From Streptomyces sp. Tue 6430 (GTDB lineage Bacteria > Actinomycetota > Actinomycetes > Streptomycetales > Streptomycetaceae), in the NCBI GenBank assembly GCA_021568835.1, contig JAKGSH010000008.1, positions 1 to 63,837 on the forward strand: a stretch of 63,837 nucleotides of DNA. The letters are read 5' to 3'. Below, piece after piece: positions 1 through 21,511 of the stretch (its first letter is position 1; each line of letters begins with the position of its first letter). The notes under the pieces were generated by a model that was given only the letters and a program-made list of their open reading frames with translations, was not told the DNA's origin and made no database searches. A program made the position numbers and the translations under genes.

Positions 1-134
1 TCGTCGAGCAGCGGCTCGGCGTGGAGATCACCGCGGAGGACATGGAGAAGCTGCGCACGATCGGCGACTACGAGCGCTTCGTCTCCGAGCACTCGGCCGC
101 CGGTGCCAGCGGCGGTGCCGTCGGCGGTGCGTGA
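1..134 (+). CDS. antG: AntG acyl carrier protein, C-terminal fragment
   Basis: Partial gene cut by the window start; the last 43 residues are readable (reading frame begins at base 3) and end in a small-residue tail. The segment with EITAEDMEKLRTIGDYERFV looks like helices III-IV of a discrete acyl carrier protein; the phosphopantetheine serine lies outside the window. The stop overlaps the ATG of the next gene (TGATG at 132-136), which implies translational coupling. In antimycin clusters AntG is the carrier on which AntF-activated anthranilate is held while it is converted to 3-aminosalicylate. The assignment rests mainly on this context and on the recognisable antF, antE, antD, antC, antB and antA that follow. 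Confidence 0.75.
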   Translation, partial: VEQRLGVEITAEDMEKLRTIGDYERFVSEHSAAGASGGAVGGA

Positions 135-1616
135 TGTGGCTGACACAGCTGCTGGAGCGCAACCGCCAGTGCTTTCCCGACCGGACGGCGCTGGTGGACG
201 AGCAACGGAGCGTCACCTGGGCCGAGTTCCACGACCGGACGGCCGAACTGGCGCGCGGGCTGGCCGACCTGGGCATCGAACGCGGTGACCGGGTCGCCGT
301 GCTCTCCAAGGACCGCGTCGAGGTCCTGGAGACGTACTTCGCGCTCGCCCGGCTCGGCGCGCTGTTCGTGCCGCTGAACCACAGCCTGGCCGTGCCGAGG
401 TCACCGGCATCGTCGAACGCGTCGGGGCGGTGGCCGTCCTCGGCGAGTCCGAGCTGCTGGACCGGCACACGAGCTGCCGGGATCGGTGCGGATACGGATG
501 GCCTTCGACAAGCCCGCCTTCGCGGCGTTGGGCACCCTGGCCGCCGAGCGTGACCTGCCCGCCGTGGCCGACACCGACCCGATCGCCGTGCTGCACACCT
601 CGGCGACCACCGGCAGGCCAAGGGCGTCACCGTCGACAGCGGGTCCTTCCGGGCCATCGCCCTCGGCTGGCTGGTCATGGCCCGGCCCACCGACGACATC
701 GTCATGGTCAACTGCTGTCCGCTCTACCACGGCAGCATGGTGGTCTCCCTGACCTACATGGCGGTCGGCGCCACGATCGTGCTGATGCCCGGTTTCACCC
801 CGCAGCGGGCGCTCTCCGCGGTGGAACGGCACCGCGCCACCCACCTGTGGACGGTGCCGCAGATGCTGCGTTTCCTGTTGCAGGCCAAGGCCTCCCACAG
901 CACCGACCTCTCCTCCCTGCGGGAGATCCTGTACGGCGCCGCCCCGATGCCGCTCGACGTGTACGCCGACGCCGTCCGGCGGCTCGGCTGCGGCTTCCGG
1001 CAGGGTGTACGGCATGACCGAGGTGGGCGGCCCGTTCGTGACCCTCGGCCCCGACGAGCACCCCGCCCCGGGGACGTCACCGCCCGCATCCCGTGCGGGC
1101 GGGTCGTGCCGGGCATGTCCGCGCGCGCGGTGGACGAGGACGGCCGGGATCTGCCGCCCGGCGGGATCGGCGAGATCGTCGTGCGCGGGCCCGGCCTCAT
1201 GCAGGGCTACTGGAACGATCCGGAGGCCACCCGCGAGATCACCCTCGACGGCTGGATCAGGACCGGCGACCTGGGGTTCGTGGACGGGCAGGGCCGCGTC
1301 AGCCTCGTGGACCGCACGAAGGACGTCATCATCCGCGCAGGTCAGAACGTCTACCCCTCGGAGATCGAACGCGCCCTGATGACCCACCCCGCCGTGCGGG
1401 ACACCGCGGTCGTCGGGATGCCGGACGAGGACTACGGCGAGGTGCCGCTGGCGTACGTCGTCCTGGAGCCGGGCGCGGACACGGACCGGGCGGAGCCTGC
1501 TGGCGCATGTGCGGGAGCTGCTCGCTCCGTACAAGCGGCCGCGACGCGTGGAGTTCATCGAGCAGGTGCCGCGCAACCCCGCGGGAAAGATCGTCAAGAA
1601 GCTGCTGCGAGGGTGA
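134..1616 (+). CDS. antF: AntF acyl/aryl-CoA ligase (interrupted by frameshifts)
   Basis: AMP-forming acyl ligase of the ANL family, about 490 residues when the reading frames are joined. Readable motifs are the A3 phosphate loop (HTSATTGRPKG after correction, near 600), YGMTEVGG (near 1010), GYWNDPEATREITLDGWIR and TGDLG (near 1210-1275), DRTKDVIIRAGQNVYPSEIE (near 1310-1370) and the C-terminal catalytic lysine in NPAGKIVKK (near 1580-1605). In antimycin biosynthesis the family member AntF activates the aryl starter acid and loads it on AntG. The homologous frame jumps near 395, 470, 620, 1005, 1070 and 1490, each compatible with one lost or gained base in a G/C run; for example the A3 lysine codon needs one extra C near 620. 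Six such breaks without other decay suggest sequence error rather than a dead gene. The start overlaps the antG stop. Confidence 0.85.
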
Positions 1617-1652
1617 GAACGCGCGCGGGCGCCCGACGCCGGGCGCACCGCG

Positions 1653-1699
1653 AGGACCGGGCCGGCCGGAGCTGGAGCAGCTCCGGCCGGCCCGGTCCT
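1653..1699. terminator. Perfect 22-bp stem hairpin after antF
   Basis: Bases 1653-1674 and 1678-1699 are perfect reverse complements with a 3-base loop (GAG). It lies 36 bases after the antF stop and should end transcription from the antGF side, and could also work on the other strand. There is no strong T tract, as is normal in Streptomyces. Confidence 0.8.
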
Positions 1700-1740
1700 T
1701 CCCCGGATCCCGGCGCCGAGGCGCCGCCGGCCGAGTACGC

Positions 1741-1779
1741 GCTTTCGGCCCCCGGCGCACAGCGCCGGGGGCCGAAAGC
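1741..1779. terminator. Perfect 18-bp stem hairpin after the antitoxin-like gene
   Basis: Bases 1741-1758 and 1762-1779 are perfect reverse complements with a 3-base loop (ACA). It lies 12 bases beyond the stop of the minus-strand gene at 1792-1986 and probably terminates that gene and any antCDE read-through. Together with 1653-1699 it insulates two converging transcripts. Confidence 0.8.
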
Positions 1780-1791
1780 CGGACACGAGGA

Positions 1792-1986
1792 TCAGCGCTC
1801 CGTCGGACCGCTGTCCCGGTAGGTACGACGTGCCGCGTCGGCGGCCTTGTCGGTCTGGGCGTCGTACTTGTTCCCCGTCCGCTCGTCGGCCATCCGCTCG
1901 GCGCTCGTCACTCCCTTGTCGGCCCGGTCCGGGTGGCCCTTGGCCATTTCCTTGGCCTTCTTCGCCATGTCGCCCAGCTTGCCCAT
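1792..1986 (-). CDS. Small MT0933/Rv0909-like antitoxin-family protein
   Basis: A 64-residue, very hydrophilic, Lys/Ala/Asp-rich protein starting MGKLGDMAKKAKEMAKGHPD and containing ADERTGNKYDAQTDKAADAA. The pattern matches the actinobacterial family often named MT0933-like antitoxin (typically 55-70 residues, helical). The ATG is preceded by GGGAGG at good spacing. It lies 128 bases downstream of antE on the same strand, between antE and antF. I do not see a toxin partner next to it, and many members of this family are stand-alone stress-type small proteins, so an antitoxin function should not be assumed. It does not fit any known antimycin step. Confidence 0.7.
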   Translation of the reverse strand: MGKLGDMAKKAKEMAKGHPDRADKGVTSAERMADERTGNKYDAQTDKAADAARRTYRDSGPTER

Positions 1987-2113
1987 GGGGTACCTCCCGC
2001 GATAGCGCGTGCGTCGTACCCGGCCGCGAGTACCCCGCGGGCCCGGGGCGAATCACCCCGGGCCCGCCGGACGGGTTCCACTCCGCGGCGGCCGGGGCCG
2101 GCCGCCGGGCCCG

Positions 2114-3343
2114 TCACCTCCGGGCGTTCACCAGCACCGCCATGTTCCCCGCCGGGTGGCGGTTGTCGTGGATGAGCTGGTGGGCCAGGCCGATCTCGTC
2201 GAAGTCGAAGGTCCGTGAGAGGCAGGGGTCGACGACGCCCTGGTCGATCAGCCGGGTGACCTCCCGTGCCTCGCGGGCGCCGGCGACGTGCGAGCCCTGG
2301 AGCCGCTTCTGCCGCATCCACAGGAAGCGCAGGTCCACGTCACCGTTGTAGCCGGTGGTGCCGCCGCAGATGACGACCATGCCGCCGTTGTCGCACAGGT
2401 ACAGGGACGTGGGGATGGTGTCGGCGCCCGAGTGCTCCAGCACGATGCGCGGGCTGCGGCGCTCGCCGAGCACCTCCCAGAAGCGCCGGCCGAAGGCGCG
2501 GGCGCCGGTCAGCCAGCGGGCCGTCGCGGTCTCGTCGGAGGTGTCCGGCAGCCGGCCCCAGTGGTCGAACTCCCGCCGGTCGATCCACCCCTTGGCGCCC
2601 AGCTTGAGGCAGAACTCGCCGCGTTCCTCGCTGGAGACGACGGCGACCGGGATGCCGCCGACGTGCCGGACCAGCTGGATGGCGATGCAGCCCAGTCCGC
2701 CGGCGCCGCCCCAGATCAGCACCGGGTCGCCCGGGCGCACCGTGTGCGGTTCCCAGCCGAAGAGCTGGCGGTAGGCGGTGGCGGCGGTGGCCATGTAGCA
2801 GGCCGCCTCCGCCCAGGACAGCCGGGCCGGCCTGGGGTGGCACATGTAGTCGTCGACGACCGCGAACTGGGCGAAGGAGCCGTAGTTCTCCTCGTAGCCC
2901 CACACCCGCTGGCTGGTGGAGAAGGCGGGGTCGCCGCCCAGGCGGATGTCCTCGGCCTTCTCGTCCCACCGGCTGGCGAGGACGACGACCTCGTCGCCGA
3001 GCTCCACCCCGCGCACGTCCTCGCCGACCGCCCACACGATCCCGGACAGGTCGGAGCCGCCGATGTGGAAGTCCTCGGTGGCGCCCGCCTTCTGCCGTGC
3101 GGCGATCACGTCGAGCGGCGAGCCCAGCGCCGCCCACACGTTGTTGTAGTTGATGCCGGCCGCCATCACCTTGACCAGGACCTGGCCGCGGCCGACGGGC
3201 GGGACGTCGACCACCTCGGTGCGGAAGGCGTCGACGGGCCGGCCGTAGCGCTCGCGGCGGATGAGCGAGGCGTACATCTTCTCGGGGGCGGTGCCGATCT
3301 CGGGCGCGTCGCCGAGCTCGTAGAGGTCCTGGGTCGCGGTCAC
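2114..3343 (-). CDS. antE: AntE crotonyl-CoA carboxylase/reductase
   Basis: A 409-residue MDR-fold enzyme that reductively carboxylates 2,3-unsaturated acyl-CoAs with NADPH and CO2 to make alkylmalonyl-CoA extender units. The typical CCR segments are present: GGSDLSGIVWAVGEDV, the LIWGGAGGLGCIAIQL nucleotide-binding loop, WGYEENYGSFAQF, LEHSGADTIPTS and a C-terminal HDNRHPAGNMAVLV. It is uninterrupted but slightly shorter at the N-terminus than many CCRs (about 440-450 residues). The GTG start has AGGAG eight bases upstream. It is the last gene of the antCDE transcription unit, 79 bases after antD. In antimycin producers AntE supplies varied alkylmalonyl units that create the C-7 side-chain diversity. 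Confidence 0.93.
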   Translation of the reverse strand: MTATQDLYELGDAPEIGTAPEKMYASLIRRERYGRPVDAFRTEVVDVPPVGRGQVLVKVMAAGINYNNVWAALGSPLDVIAARQKAGATEDFHIGGSDLSGIVWAVGEDVRGVELGDEVVVLASRWDEKAEDIRLGGDPAFSTSQRVWGYEENYGSFAQFAVVDDYMCHPRPARLSWAEAACYMATAATAYRQLFGWEPHTVRPGDPVLIWGGAGGLGCIAIQLVRHVGGIPVAVVSSEERGEFCLKLGAKGWIDRREFDHWGRLPDTSDETATARWLTGARAFGRRFWEVLGERRSPRIVLEHSGADTIPTSLYLCDNGGMVVICGGTTGYNGDVDLRFLWMRQKRLQGSHVAGAREAREVTRLIDQGVVDPCLSRTFDFDEIGLAHQLIHDNRHPAGNMAVLVNARR

Positions 3344-3422
3344 GCGGAATCTCCTGAACGGTCGGGGCGTACTCGGTGGGTCGGGATCGGGGTCGGGATC
3401 GGGGCGGACGCCGTCCGGCGGC

Positions 3423-16091
<12,669 letters not shown>

Positions 16092-16560
16092 GGCACAACC
16101 CTCACGTGACGAGCCGTAATGTCCCGGACGGGCGAAGGCCCGGCCGGATCGGACGGGTGCGGCCACCGCTCCGTGCCGCCCTCGCGTGCGGGTACGCGCC
16201 GGGCGGGCTCACGGGCGGAAAAGGGAGGTCGCACACCAGGGGCGGGGAATGGGTGTCGGGTGTCGCCCGGCCCCGGTTTCACTGGACCTCACGGTGGGAC
16301 ACCGCGCCCGACCGGGTCAAGCCGAGACCGGTCCCGGGCCTCGATTCAGGTGTTTCCCTAATGACCGCGGTGCGAGGGAGTGCGCCGGCCGAGTCAACTT
16401 TTAGGGAAAACACGCGACTTCGCCGTGTGCCGCGTTCCCGTGTGGATTCCGCCGCGCTTCCCGGTGCACCCTCGAAGGGCCCCGATTCCCGCGGAGAGCC
16501 GGCGGTGACAGGCCGTTCCCGGACCGTGGACGCGGGAGACGGACGACGGGGACACACGAG
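16092..16560. promoter_or_regulatory. antC-antB divergent control region with paired TTAGGGAAA motifs
   Basis: The 469 bases between the divergent antC and antB starts. They hold two inverted copies of a related motif: GTGTTTCCCTAA at 16350-16361 and TTAGGGAAAACAC at 16401-16413. Each matches the left half of the PAS-LuxR operator consensus CTVGGGAWWTCCCBAG; over the full 16-mer I count about 11 and 12 matches. In S. albus the PAS-LuxR protein FscRI activates both antBA and antCDE, so these are reasonable candidate sites, but binding is inferred. No convincing -10/-35 pair could be assigned by eye. Confidence 0.5.
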
Positions 16561-17931
16561 ATGAACGACGGAAAGAAGGCTGACGGCATGCACCGTGCGC
16601 TGTGTCCGGTTGAGTCGCTCTACGTGGGCCAGAGAAGCAGGGCCGTGCTGTCCTGCTCCCTGCGCGGACCCGTCGACGTCGAGGCGCTGTCGGCCGCGTT
16701 CGACGCGATGACGCAGGCGCATCCGACGCTGCGCTCCCGCATCGTCGAGGCGGGCGCGGGCTACGCGCTGCGCCTGCTCGACGAGGACGAGCGGCCCCGC
16801 CTGGTCACCCGTACCGGCGCCGAGGACGAGGCCTACGCGGCGGAGCTGAACGCCCCCCTGCCCGTCGGGGGGCCGCTGAGCCGCGCCGTGCTGGTCAGCG
16901 CGCCGGACGGCGGGAGCCACCTGTTCGTCCTGGTGGTCGACCACACCGTCACCGACGGCCACAGCGGCATCGCGCTGCACAACGCGCTGTGGGACCGCTA
17001 CCGGGAGCTGGTCGAAGGCGAGCACGGCGTCGAGGCCTCCGGGTCCGACACGCCCAGGTGGCCGCAGCCCGTCAGCCGGCTGCTGCCCGCGGCCGACGAC
17101 GCCGGCACGGCCGAGTATCTCGACGGCCGTGTCGAGGAGGCGAGGCGGCACCCGGTCGAACTGGTGCCGTACGACGTGCGGCGGCCGTCCACGACCGGCC
17201 GGGCGGTCGGCGAAGGCGCGGGCGGGGGCGGGGGCGGGGAAGGGCACATCGAGGTCTGCCGGCTGACCCTGGACGCGGAACTCACCACGCGCCTGCGCCG
17301 CACGGCACGCGCGGGCGGCGTCTCGGTGCACGCGCTGATCGCCGCGACACTGCTGACCACGGCCAGGCGGCGCCTGGACGGCGACGGCCCCCGCACGCTC
17401 GGCTGCCTCTCCCCCGTCGACCTGCGCTCCCGGCTCTCCCCGCCGCTGCCCGCGTCCGACATGGTGCCCGCGGTCACTACCCACCTGCAGACCCTCGAGG
17501 TGTCCGGGACCTCGGACACCCTGGACCTGGCGCGTACCGTGCACGCCCGGCTGGGCGACTTCGTCTCGCGCGGTGACCACTTCCACGAGATGCGCATCAC
17601 GCCGGAGATCCCCCGGAACCCCGTGCTGCAACTCGCCACGGTGATCGTCACCAACATGGGCGTGGTCCCGGGCCCGCGGCTGCCGGGCGGCCTGGAGGCC
17701 GTCGACGTCCGCCTGACGCCTGCCCGCGAGCAGTACTTCCCGCAGGCAGGACGCAGTCCCGTCATGGCGTGCGTGGTCTCCTTCGAGGGCCGGCTCGCCA
17801 TCGAGTTCCCGCACCACACCGCCTGCTTCAGCCCGTCCTTCATGCGGGTGTTCCGCGACGACGTACGGGACGGGCTCCTCGGCCTGGCGGAGACGGCGGG
17901 GACCGAGCCCGCCCGCGCGGCCGCGGGCTGA
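16561..17931 (+). CDS. antB: AntB acyltransferase (condensation/PapA fold)
   Basis: A 456-residue protein of the CoA-dependent acyltransferase / condensation superfamily with the catalytic HxxxDG motif in VDHTVTDGHSG (near 16935-16970) and a late NMGVVPG element. In antimycin biosynthesis AntB esterifies the C-8 hydroxyl of the dilactone with assorted short acyl-CoAs. It is intact, with no frame break. ATG 16561 has no clear ribosome site; the ATG at 16588 has AGAAGG eight bases upstream and sits just before the conserved LCPVESLYVGQ start of the fold, so it may be the real start. antA follows after 60 bases, giving an antBA operon as in known clusters. A Gly-rich loop lies near 17215-17240. 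Confidence 0.9.
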   Translation: MNDGKKADGMHRALCPVESLYVGQRSRAVLSCSLRGPVDVEALSAAFDAMTQAHPTLRSRIVEAGAGYALRLLDEDERPRLVTRTGAEDEAYAAELNAPLPVGGPLSRAVLVSAPDGGSHLFVLVVDHTVTDGHSGIALHNALWDRYRELVEGEHGVEASGSDTPRWPQPVSRLLPAADDAGTAEYLDGRVEEARRHPVELVPYDVRRPSTTGRAVGEGAGGGGGGEGHIEVCRLTLDAELTTRLRRTARAGGVSVHALIAATLLTTARRRLDGDGPRTLGCLSPVDLRSRLSPPLPASDMVPAVTTHLQTLEVSGTSDTLDLARTVHARLGDFVSRGDHFHEMRITPEIPRNPVLQLATVIVTNMGVVPGPRLPGGLEAVDVRLTPAREQYFPQAGRSPVMACVVSFEGRLAIEFPHHTACFSPSFMRVFRDDVRDGLLGLAETAGTEPARAAAG

Positions 17932-17991
17932 GCACCGTCCCTTCCGCTCACTCACCCGCCGACCCGGCGCCGTAAGGAGCCCCACCCCGAC

Positions 17992-18510
17992 ATGACCACC
18001 GTGAGCGAACTCCCCTCCCCCCTGACACTGCTCCCCCGCGCCCAGGCGGGCGACGAGCACGCCATGAACCACCTGCTGACCGCCATCACGCCGTACGTCG
18101 CGCGCATCTGCCGTTCCATCACCCACGACGACGGCGCCGACGCCGCGCAGGAGGCGCTGCTCGCCGTCTACCGCGGCCTGGGCACCCTGCGTGAACCGGC
18201 GGCGTTCTACGGCTGGGTGCGCTCGGTGACGGTCCGCGAGGCGGTCCGCGTCGCCAAGCGCAGCGGCGAGGAACGGACCTGTTCGCAGCTGGAGTCGCGG
18301 CAGGAGACGAACCCGCTGGACGCCGTGCACATCAGCGACGTGCTGGAACGCCTGTCCCGGGCGCACCGGCAGGTCCTCACCCTGCGTGCCTACGGGCTCA
18401 ACGAGGAGGAGATGGCCGAGGTCCTCTCCCTGCCCGTGGGCACCGTCCGCTCCCGCCTCTTCCGCGCCCGCCGCCGCTTCCAGGAGGCGTGGCAGCCCTC
18501 GGCGGCATGA
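17992..18510 (+). CDS. antA: AntA cluster-situated sigma factor
   Basis: A 172-residue sigma-70 family protein of ECF size. Region 2 holds DGADAAQEALLAVYRGLGTL and the FYGWVRSVTVREAVR segment; region 4 ends with EEEMAEVLSLPVGTVRSRLF followed by RARRRFQEAW. AAGGAG lies upstream of the ATG. No anti-sigma gene is adjacent. In S. albus AntA is an orphan ECF factor that drives the antGF and antHIJKLMNO promoters, that is, supply of the 3-formamidosalicylate starter. The protein ends in Ala-Ala, the feature described as a ClpXP-sensitive degron in AntA homologues. The coding frame is intact. Confidence 0.92.
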   Translation: MTTVSELPSPLTLLPRAQAGDEHAMNHLLTAITPYVARICRSITHDDGADAAQEALLAVYRGLGTLREPAAFYGWVRSVTVREAVRVAKRSGEERTCSQLESRQETNPLDAVHISDVLERLSRAHRQVLTLRAYGLNEEEMAEVLSLPVGTVRSRLFRARRRFQEAWQPSAA

Positions 18511-18717
18511 GGAGGACGCCCGGAATCGGCGTCCCGCACGGCGAGGACGGCGAGGGCGCTGTCCGTACGACGGCCGGGGGCGGACGCCCGTGCGACGGCG
18601 GCCGTGGCTGAGCCCGTACGACGGGGCGGCCGTGGCGGTGGGCACCGTCACGGCCGCCTCCGGGGAGCTCCGCGGAACCTGCGGGATCCGTGGAGGCCGG
18701 CGGGCCGCCGCTTCCGG

Positions 18718-19284
18718 CTACTTCACGCGCTCCGGCAGGACGCGCGGTGGCCACTGGCCGACGGCGAACATCCCCAGCGCGTGCGCACGCGCCACCAGGG
18801 CCGGGCGGTTGGGCGCGTCGAACCTGCGCAGCATCTGCCCGACGCGGTACTCGATCCCCTGACGGCTCAGGTAGAGGCGGGAGGCCAGCTGCGCCGTGGA
18901 CTCGCCCCCGGCCACTCCTTCCAGGACCTGCGCGTCGAGGGCGGTGAGCACGGGCCCGCCGGAGAGCACCGGCGCCCGGTCCTTCCCCGGTCGCCGCGCG
19001 TCTCCCGTGCGGCGCAGGAGGACGAGGAGACTGGCGACCTCACCCGAAGGCCCGTCGACGGCGGTCACGGTGACCTCCGCGGAAAAGGTGCGGCCGCTGC
19101 CGTCGCGACCGGTGACCTTTTCGGTGAATTGCCGTCGCCGCCCCGAGGCAAGCGCGGCGAACTGTTCCCGCAGTCGCGCGGGATCGGGCGTGCGGAGGAG
19201 GTCGAGAAGTCCCGACCCGCACATGTCGTGGGCACTCGAGCCGAATTGGCGGGCGAATTCGGGATCCGCGCCCCTGACGACCAC
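18718..19284 (-). CDS. PAS-LuxR regulator (PimM/FscRI type)
   Basis: A 188-residue DNA-binding regulator: N-terminal PAS sensor (PEFARQFG, then GSGLLDLLR and LREQFAALASGRRRQF) and C-terminal LuxR helix-turn-helix (LDAQVLEGVAGGESTAQLAS, LYLSRQGIEYRVGQMLRRFD), ending VGQWPPRVLPERVK. This layout and ending are diagnostic of the PAS-LuxR family that controls polyene macrolide clusters (PimM, AmphRIV, NysRIV, FscRI). The GTG start at 19284 is the only in-frame option before a stop at 19327-19329, so a few residues of the PAS domain may be missing if an indel lies upstream. It converges on antA, 207 bases away. No polyene genes are in view, so its nearest plausible target is the ant cluster. Confidence 0.85.
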   Translation of the reverse strand: MVVRGADPEFARQFGSSAHDMCGSGLLDLLRTPDPARLREQFAALASGRRRQFTEKVTGRDGSGRTFSAEVTVTAVDGPSGEVASLLVLLRRTGDARRPGKDRAPVLSGGPVLTALDAQVLEGVAGGESTAQLASRLYLSRQGIEYRVGQMLRRFDAPNRPALVARAHALGMFAVGQWPPRVLPERVK

Positions 19285-20167
19285 GTCGCGGGGGACGCGT
19301 GGGCCGTGCAGACCTCCGATGTCGCGTCACCCGACGCGACGTCACCTGGTGTGCCGCTCGCGGTGATGCCGCGGTGGGTGCGGAAAGCCGGCCGGGCGGC
19401 GCGGTTCTCGTTGCGGAGCGAAGCGTCGGGGAAACTCGTGGTCGCCACGGACGTACCGTCTTTCTTCCTGCGCATGGGGGGCTGGGAAGGGTTGTCGCCG
19501 CGGAACCGAACGGGTGCGCCGGTGCCTGGGTGTCGGCGGGCGCCCCGTACCGGCACGCGCCACCTCGTCGGTGGCCGGAGCCGGGTGTTCCGCGTCGCCC
19601 CGGGCCGGCCGGCGACGGGCGCCGGGCTCCCGGGGCGGATCAGGGGCAGAGGTGCCGGCATCGAGAGGACCGGCATCTCGATAACGTTGTCAGGGCCGTT
19701 CGATCCCGCCGCTCGCCTCCCTCGCCCCCGGGGAAGGGCCGTCCGGCACAGGGGGCGGGACCGGGTCCGCGGCACCGGAGACCACGACCGGCCGGACGAT
19801 CGGCCTTCGCGACGGGCCCGGTCGGGCGTGACACAGCACGGATTACCTCCACGAGACGAGCAGGGGAATCGCATCAGGACGGCACGTTCGAGATTAAGGG
19901 GCGGCAACCGCCTTGACAAGGTTTGCCAAGCGAACCGGCCGATCTGTCAACTCGCCTGCGTGTGGCGCGTTTTCGGCATGCGTGACCATCGGCCGGAAAA
20001 TCGGGCGCCAGGGGGCCGGCAGGCCCTCGGAACAGGGAAGTCGACCCGCGCGAAACGGCTTGCCCGCCTTCCGGGCGCTTCCTAGAGTGTTGACAAGTCC
20101 ATCCGCACGGGCGGGCGATCCGGGGACGAGAGCCGCACCGGCCTCGCCGACGGACCAGAGGGGAGAG
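19285..20167. other. Intergenic region between PAS-LuxR and XRE-TPR genes
   Basis: About 880 bases without a gene I can support. Open frames here show no family signature. TTGACA hexamers occur at 19913-19918 and 20090-20095 on the plus strand and could be -35 elements for the XRE gene, but neither has a clear -10 at 17-18 bases. The sequence around 19900-19960 is less GC-rich than its surroundings, typical of a promoter. Confidence 0.4.
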
Positions 20168-21477
20168 ATGCTCGAACAGCCGCATTTCGGCCGTCGGCTG
20201 AAGAGACTCCGGCTCGAACGGGGCATGAGCCAGGCCGGTCTCGTCGGCGAGGGCCTGTCCACGGGGTACCTGTCACGTCTGGAGTCGGGTGAACGGCCCC
20301 CCACCGAACGGGCCGTGGCCTATCTCGCCCAGCGTCTCGGCGTCGACGCGTCCGCGCTGACCGGCCCTTCGGACGGCAGGTCCCTGACCGCGGTGCTGGC
20401 CGCCGTGACGTCGGCGCCGCCCGGCACGGACGACACGCGGCCCTGAGCCGCGCGGTCGAGGAGGACGCGGGCGACGATCCCGCCGCCCGCTGGCAGGCCC
20501 TGTGGCTGCTGAGCCGTGCCGCCGACCGCGACGGCGACCGGGAGCGGGAGCGTGTACGACTGCTGGAACTCATCGAGTTGAGCGACCTGTTGGCGGCCGC
20601 GGAACTCCGGACTCGGTCACGCGTGCGGTACGCCCGCTGCACCCGGGCCCTGGGTGACATGCGGGCGGCGGAACCGGCGGCCGTGGAGGCGCTGTCCGTC
20701 GCCCGCGCCGAGGAGTTGTCGGTGGCCGACACCGCGGCCGCCGTGATGGTGCTGATCGACATCGAGACGGAACTCGGCAGACTCGAGGCGGCCGCACGGC
20801 ACGTCGACGAACTGGAACGGGACCTGCTGCCCGGGGCCACGCCGGCCCTGGCCGCCGAGGCCCTGTGGACGGCCGCCATGGTCAGCGACCGCCAGGGCGA
20901 CCACGCGGCCGCCCGGACCCGGCTGGAGACCGCCCTGGAACTGCTCCGGAGCGAGGACGACCTGCTCCGGGGCGAGGACGACCTGCTCCTGTGGACCCGC
21001 CTGCGGGCCGCCGCCACCGCCGCCGCGCTGCAGATGTCACCGCCCCACGTGGTGGCCGCCGACCGCTGGCTGAGCGAGGCCGCGGGTGTCCTCGGCCTGA
21101 TCGGCACTCCCCCGCAGGTGCAGGAAATGCGGGCGCTGCAGGCTCACCTCGCCTTCCACCAGGGCCGGCTGGACGACGCCCGCGGCCTCAGTCACGCCCT
21201 GCTGGCCGAGGACGACCTGCTCCTGTCCTACCGTGACCGGGTACGGCTGTCGGTCCTCGACGGCCGGCTGACGATCCTGGCGGGCCGCGTCGACGAGGGC
21301 ATAGCGGTCCTGCAACAGCTCGGGCGGCAGGCGACGGAGTCGGGGAACCTCGACCTGGCGGCCCATGTCTGGCAGTCCCTCGCCACCACCCTGGCCGACC
21401 TCCGCTCCCGCCGGGCACCGACGGGGACGCCGGCATCGGGGCACTCCGGCGGCAGCCGCCCGCAGCCGGGCGGGTGA
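20168..21477 (+). CDS. XRE-family helix-turn-helix regulator with TPR-like C-terminus
   Basis: An N-terminal XRE domain (FGRRLKRLRLERGMSQAGLV then STGYLSRLESGERPPTERAV, residues ~7-60) is followed by an all-helical, Ala/Leu-rich repeat region resembling the TPR domains of Streptomyces XRE regulators. Total about 436 residues. AGGGGAG precedes ATG 20168. The reading frame jumps near 20435, where one G appears to be missing before the codons for ALSRAVEEDAG; as printed, an early stop at 20444-20446 would leave a 92-residue stub. Neighbours are the PAS-LuxR gene (divergent) and the anti-sigma gene (convergent, 34 bases). The target is unknown. The repeat LLRSEDDLLRGEDDLLLW near 20945-21000 shows a short internal duplication. 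Confidence 0.75.
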
Positions 21478-21511
21478 GACCGCGCGGCGGCCGGGCAGCG
21501 GGAGCAGTCGT

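Noticed and set aside
134..1616. antF as a pseudogene
   Set aside because: All catalytic motifs survive, breaks are single-base and lie in G/C runs, and the same error type occurs throughout the window.
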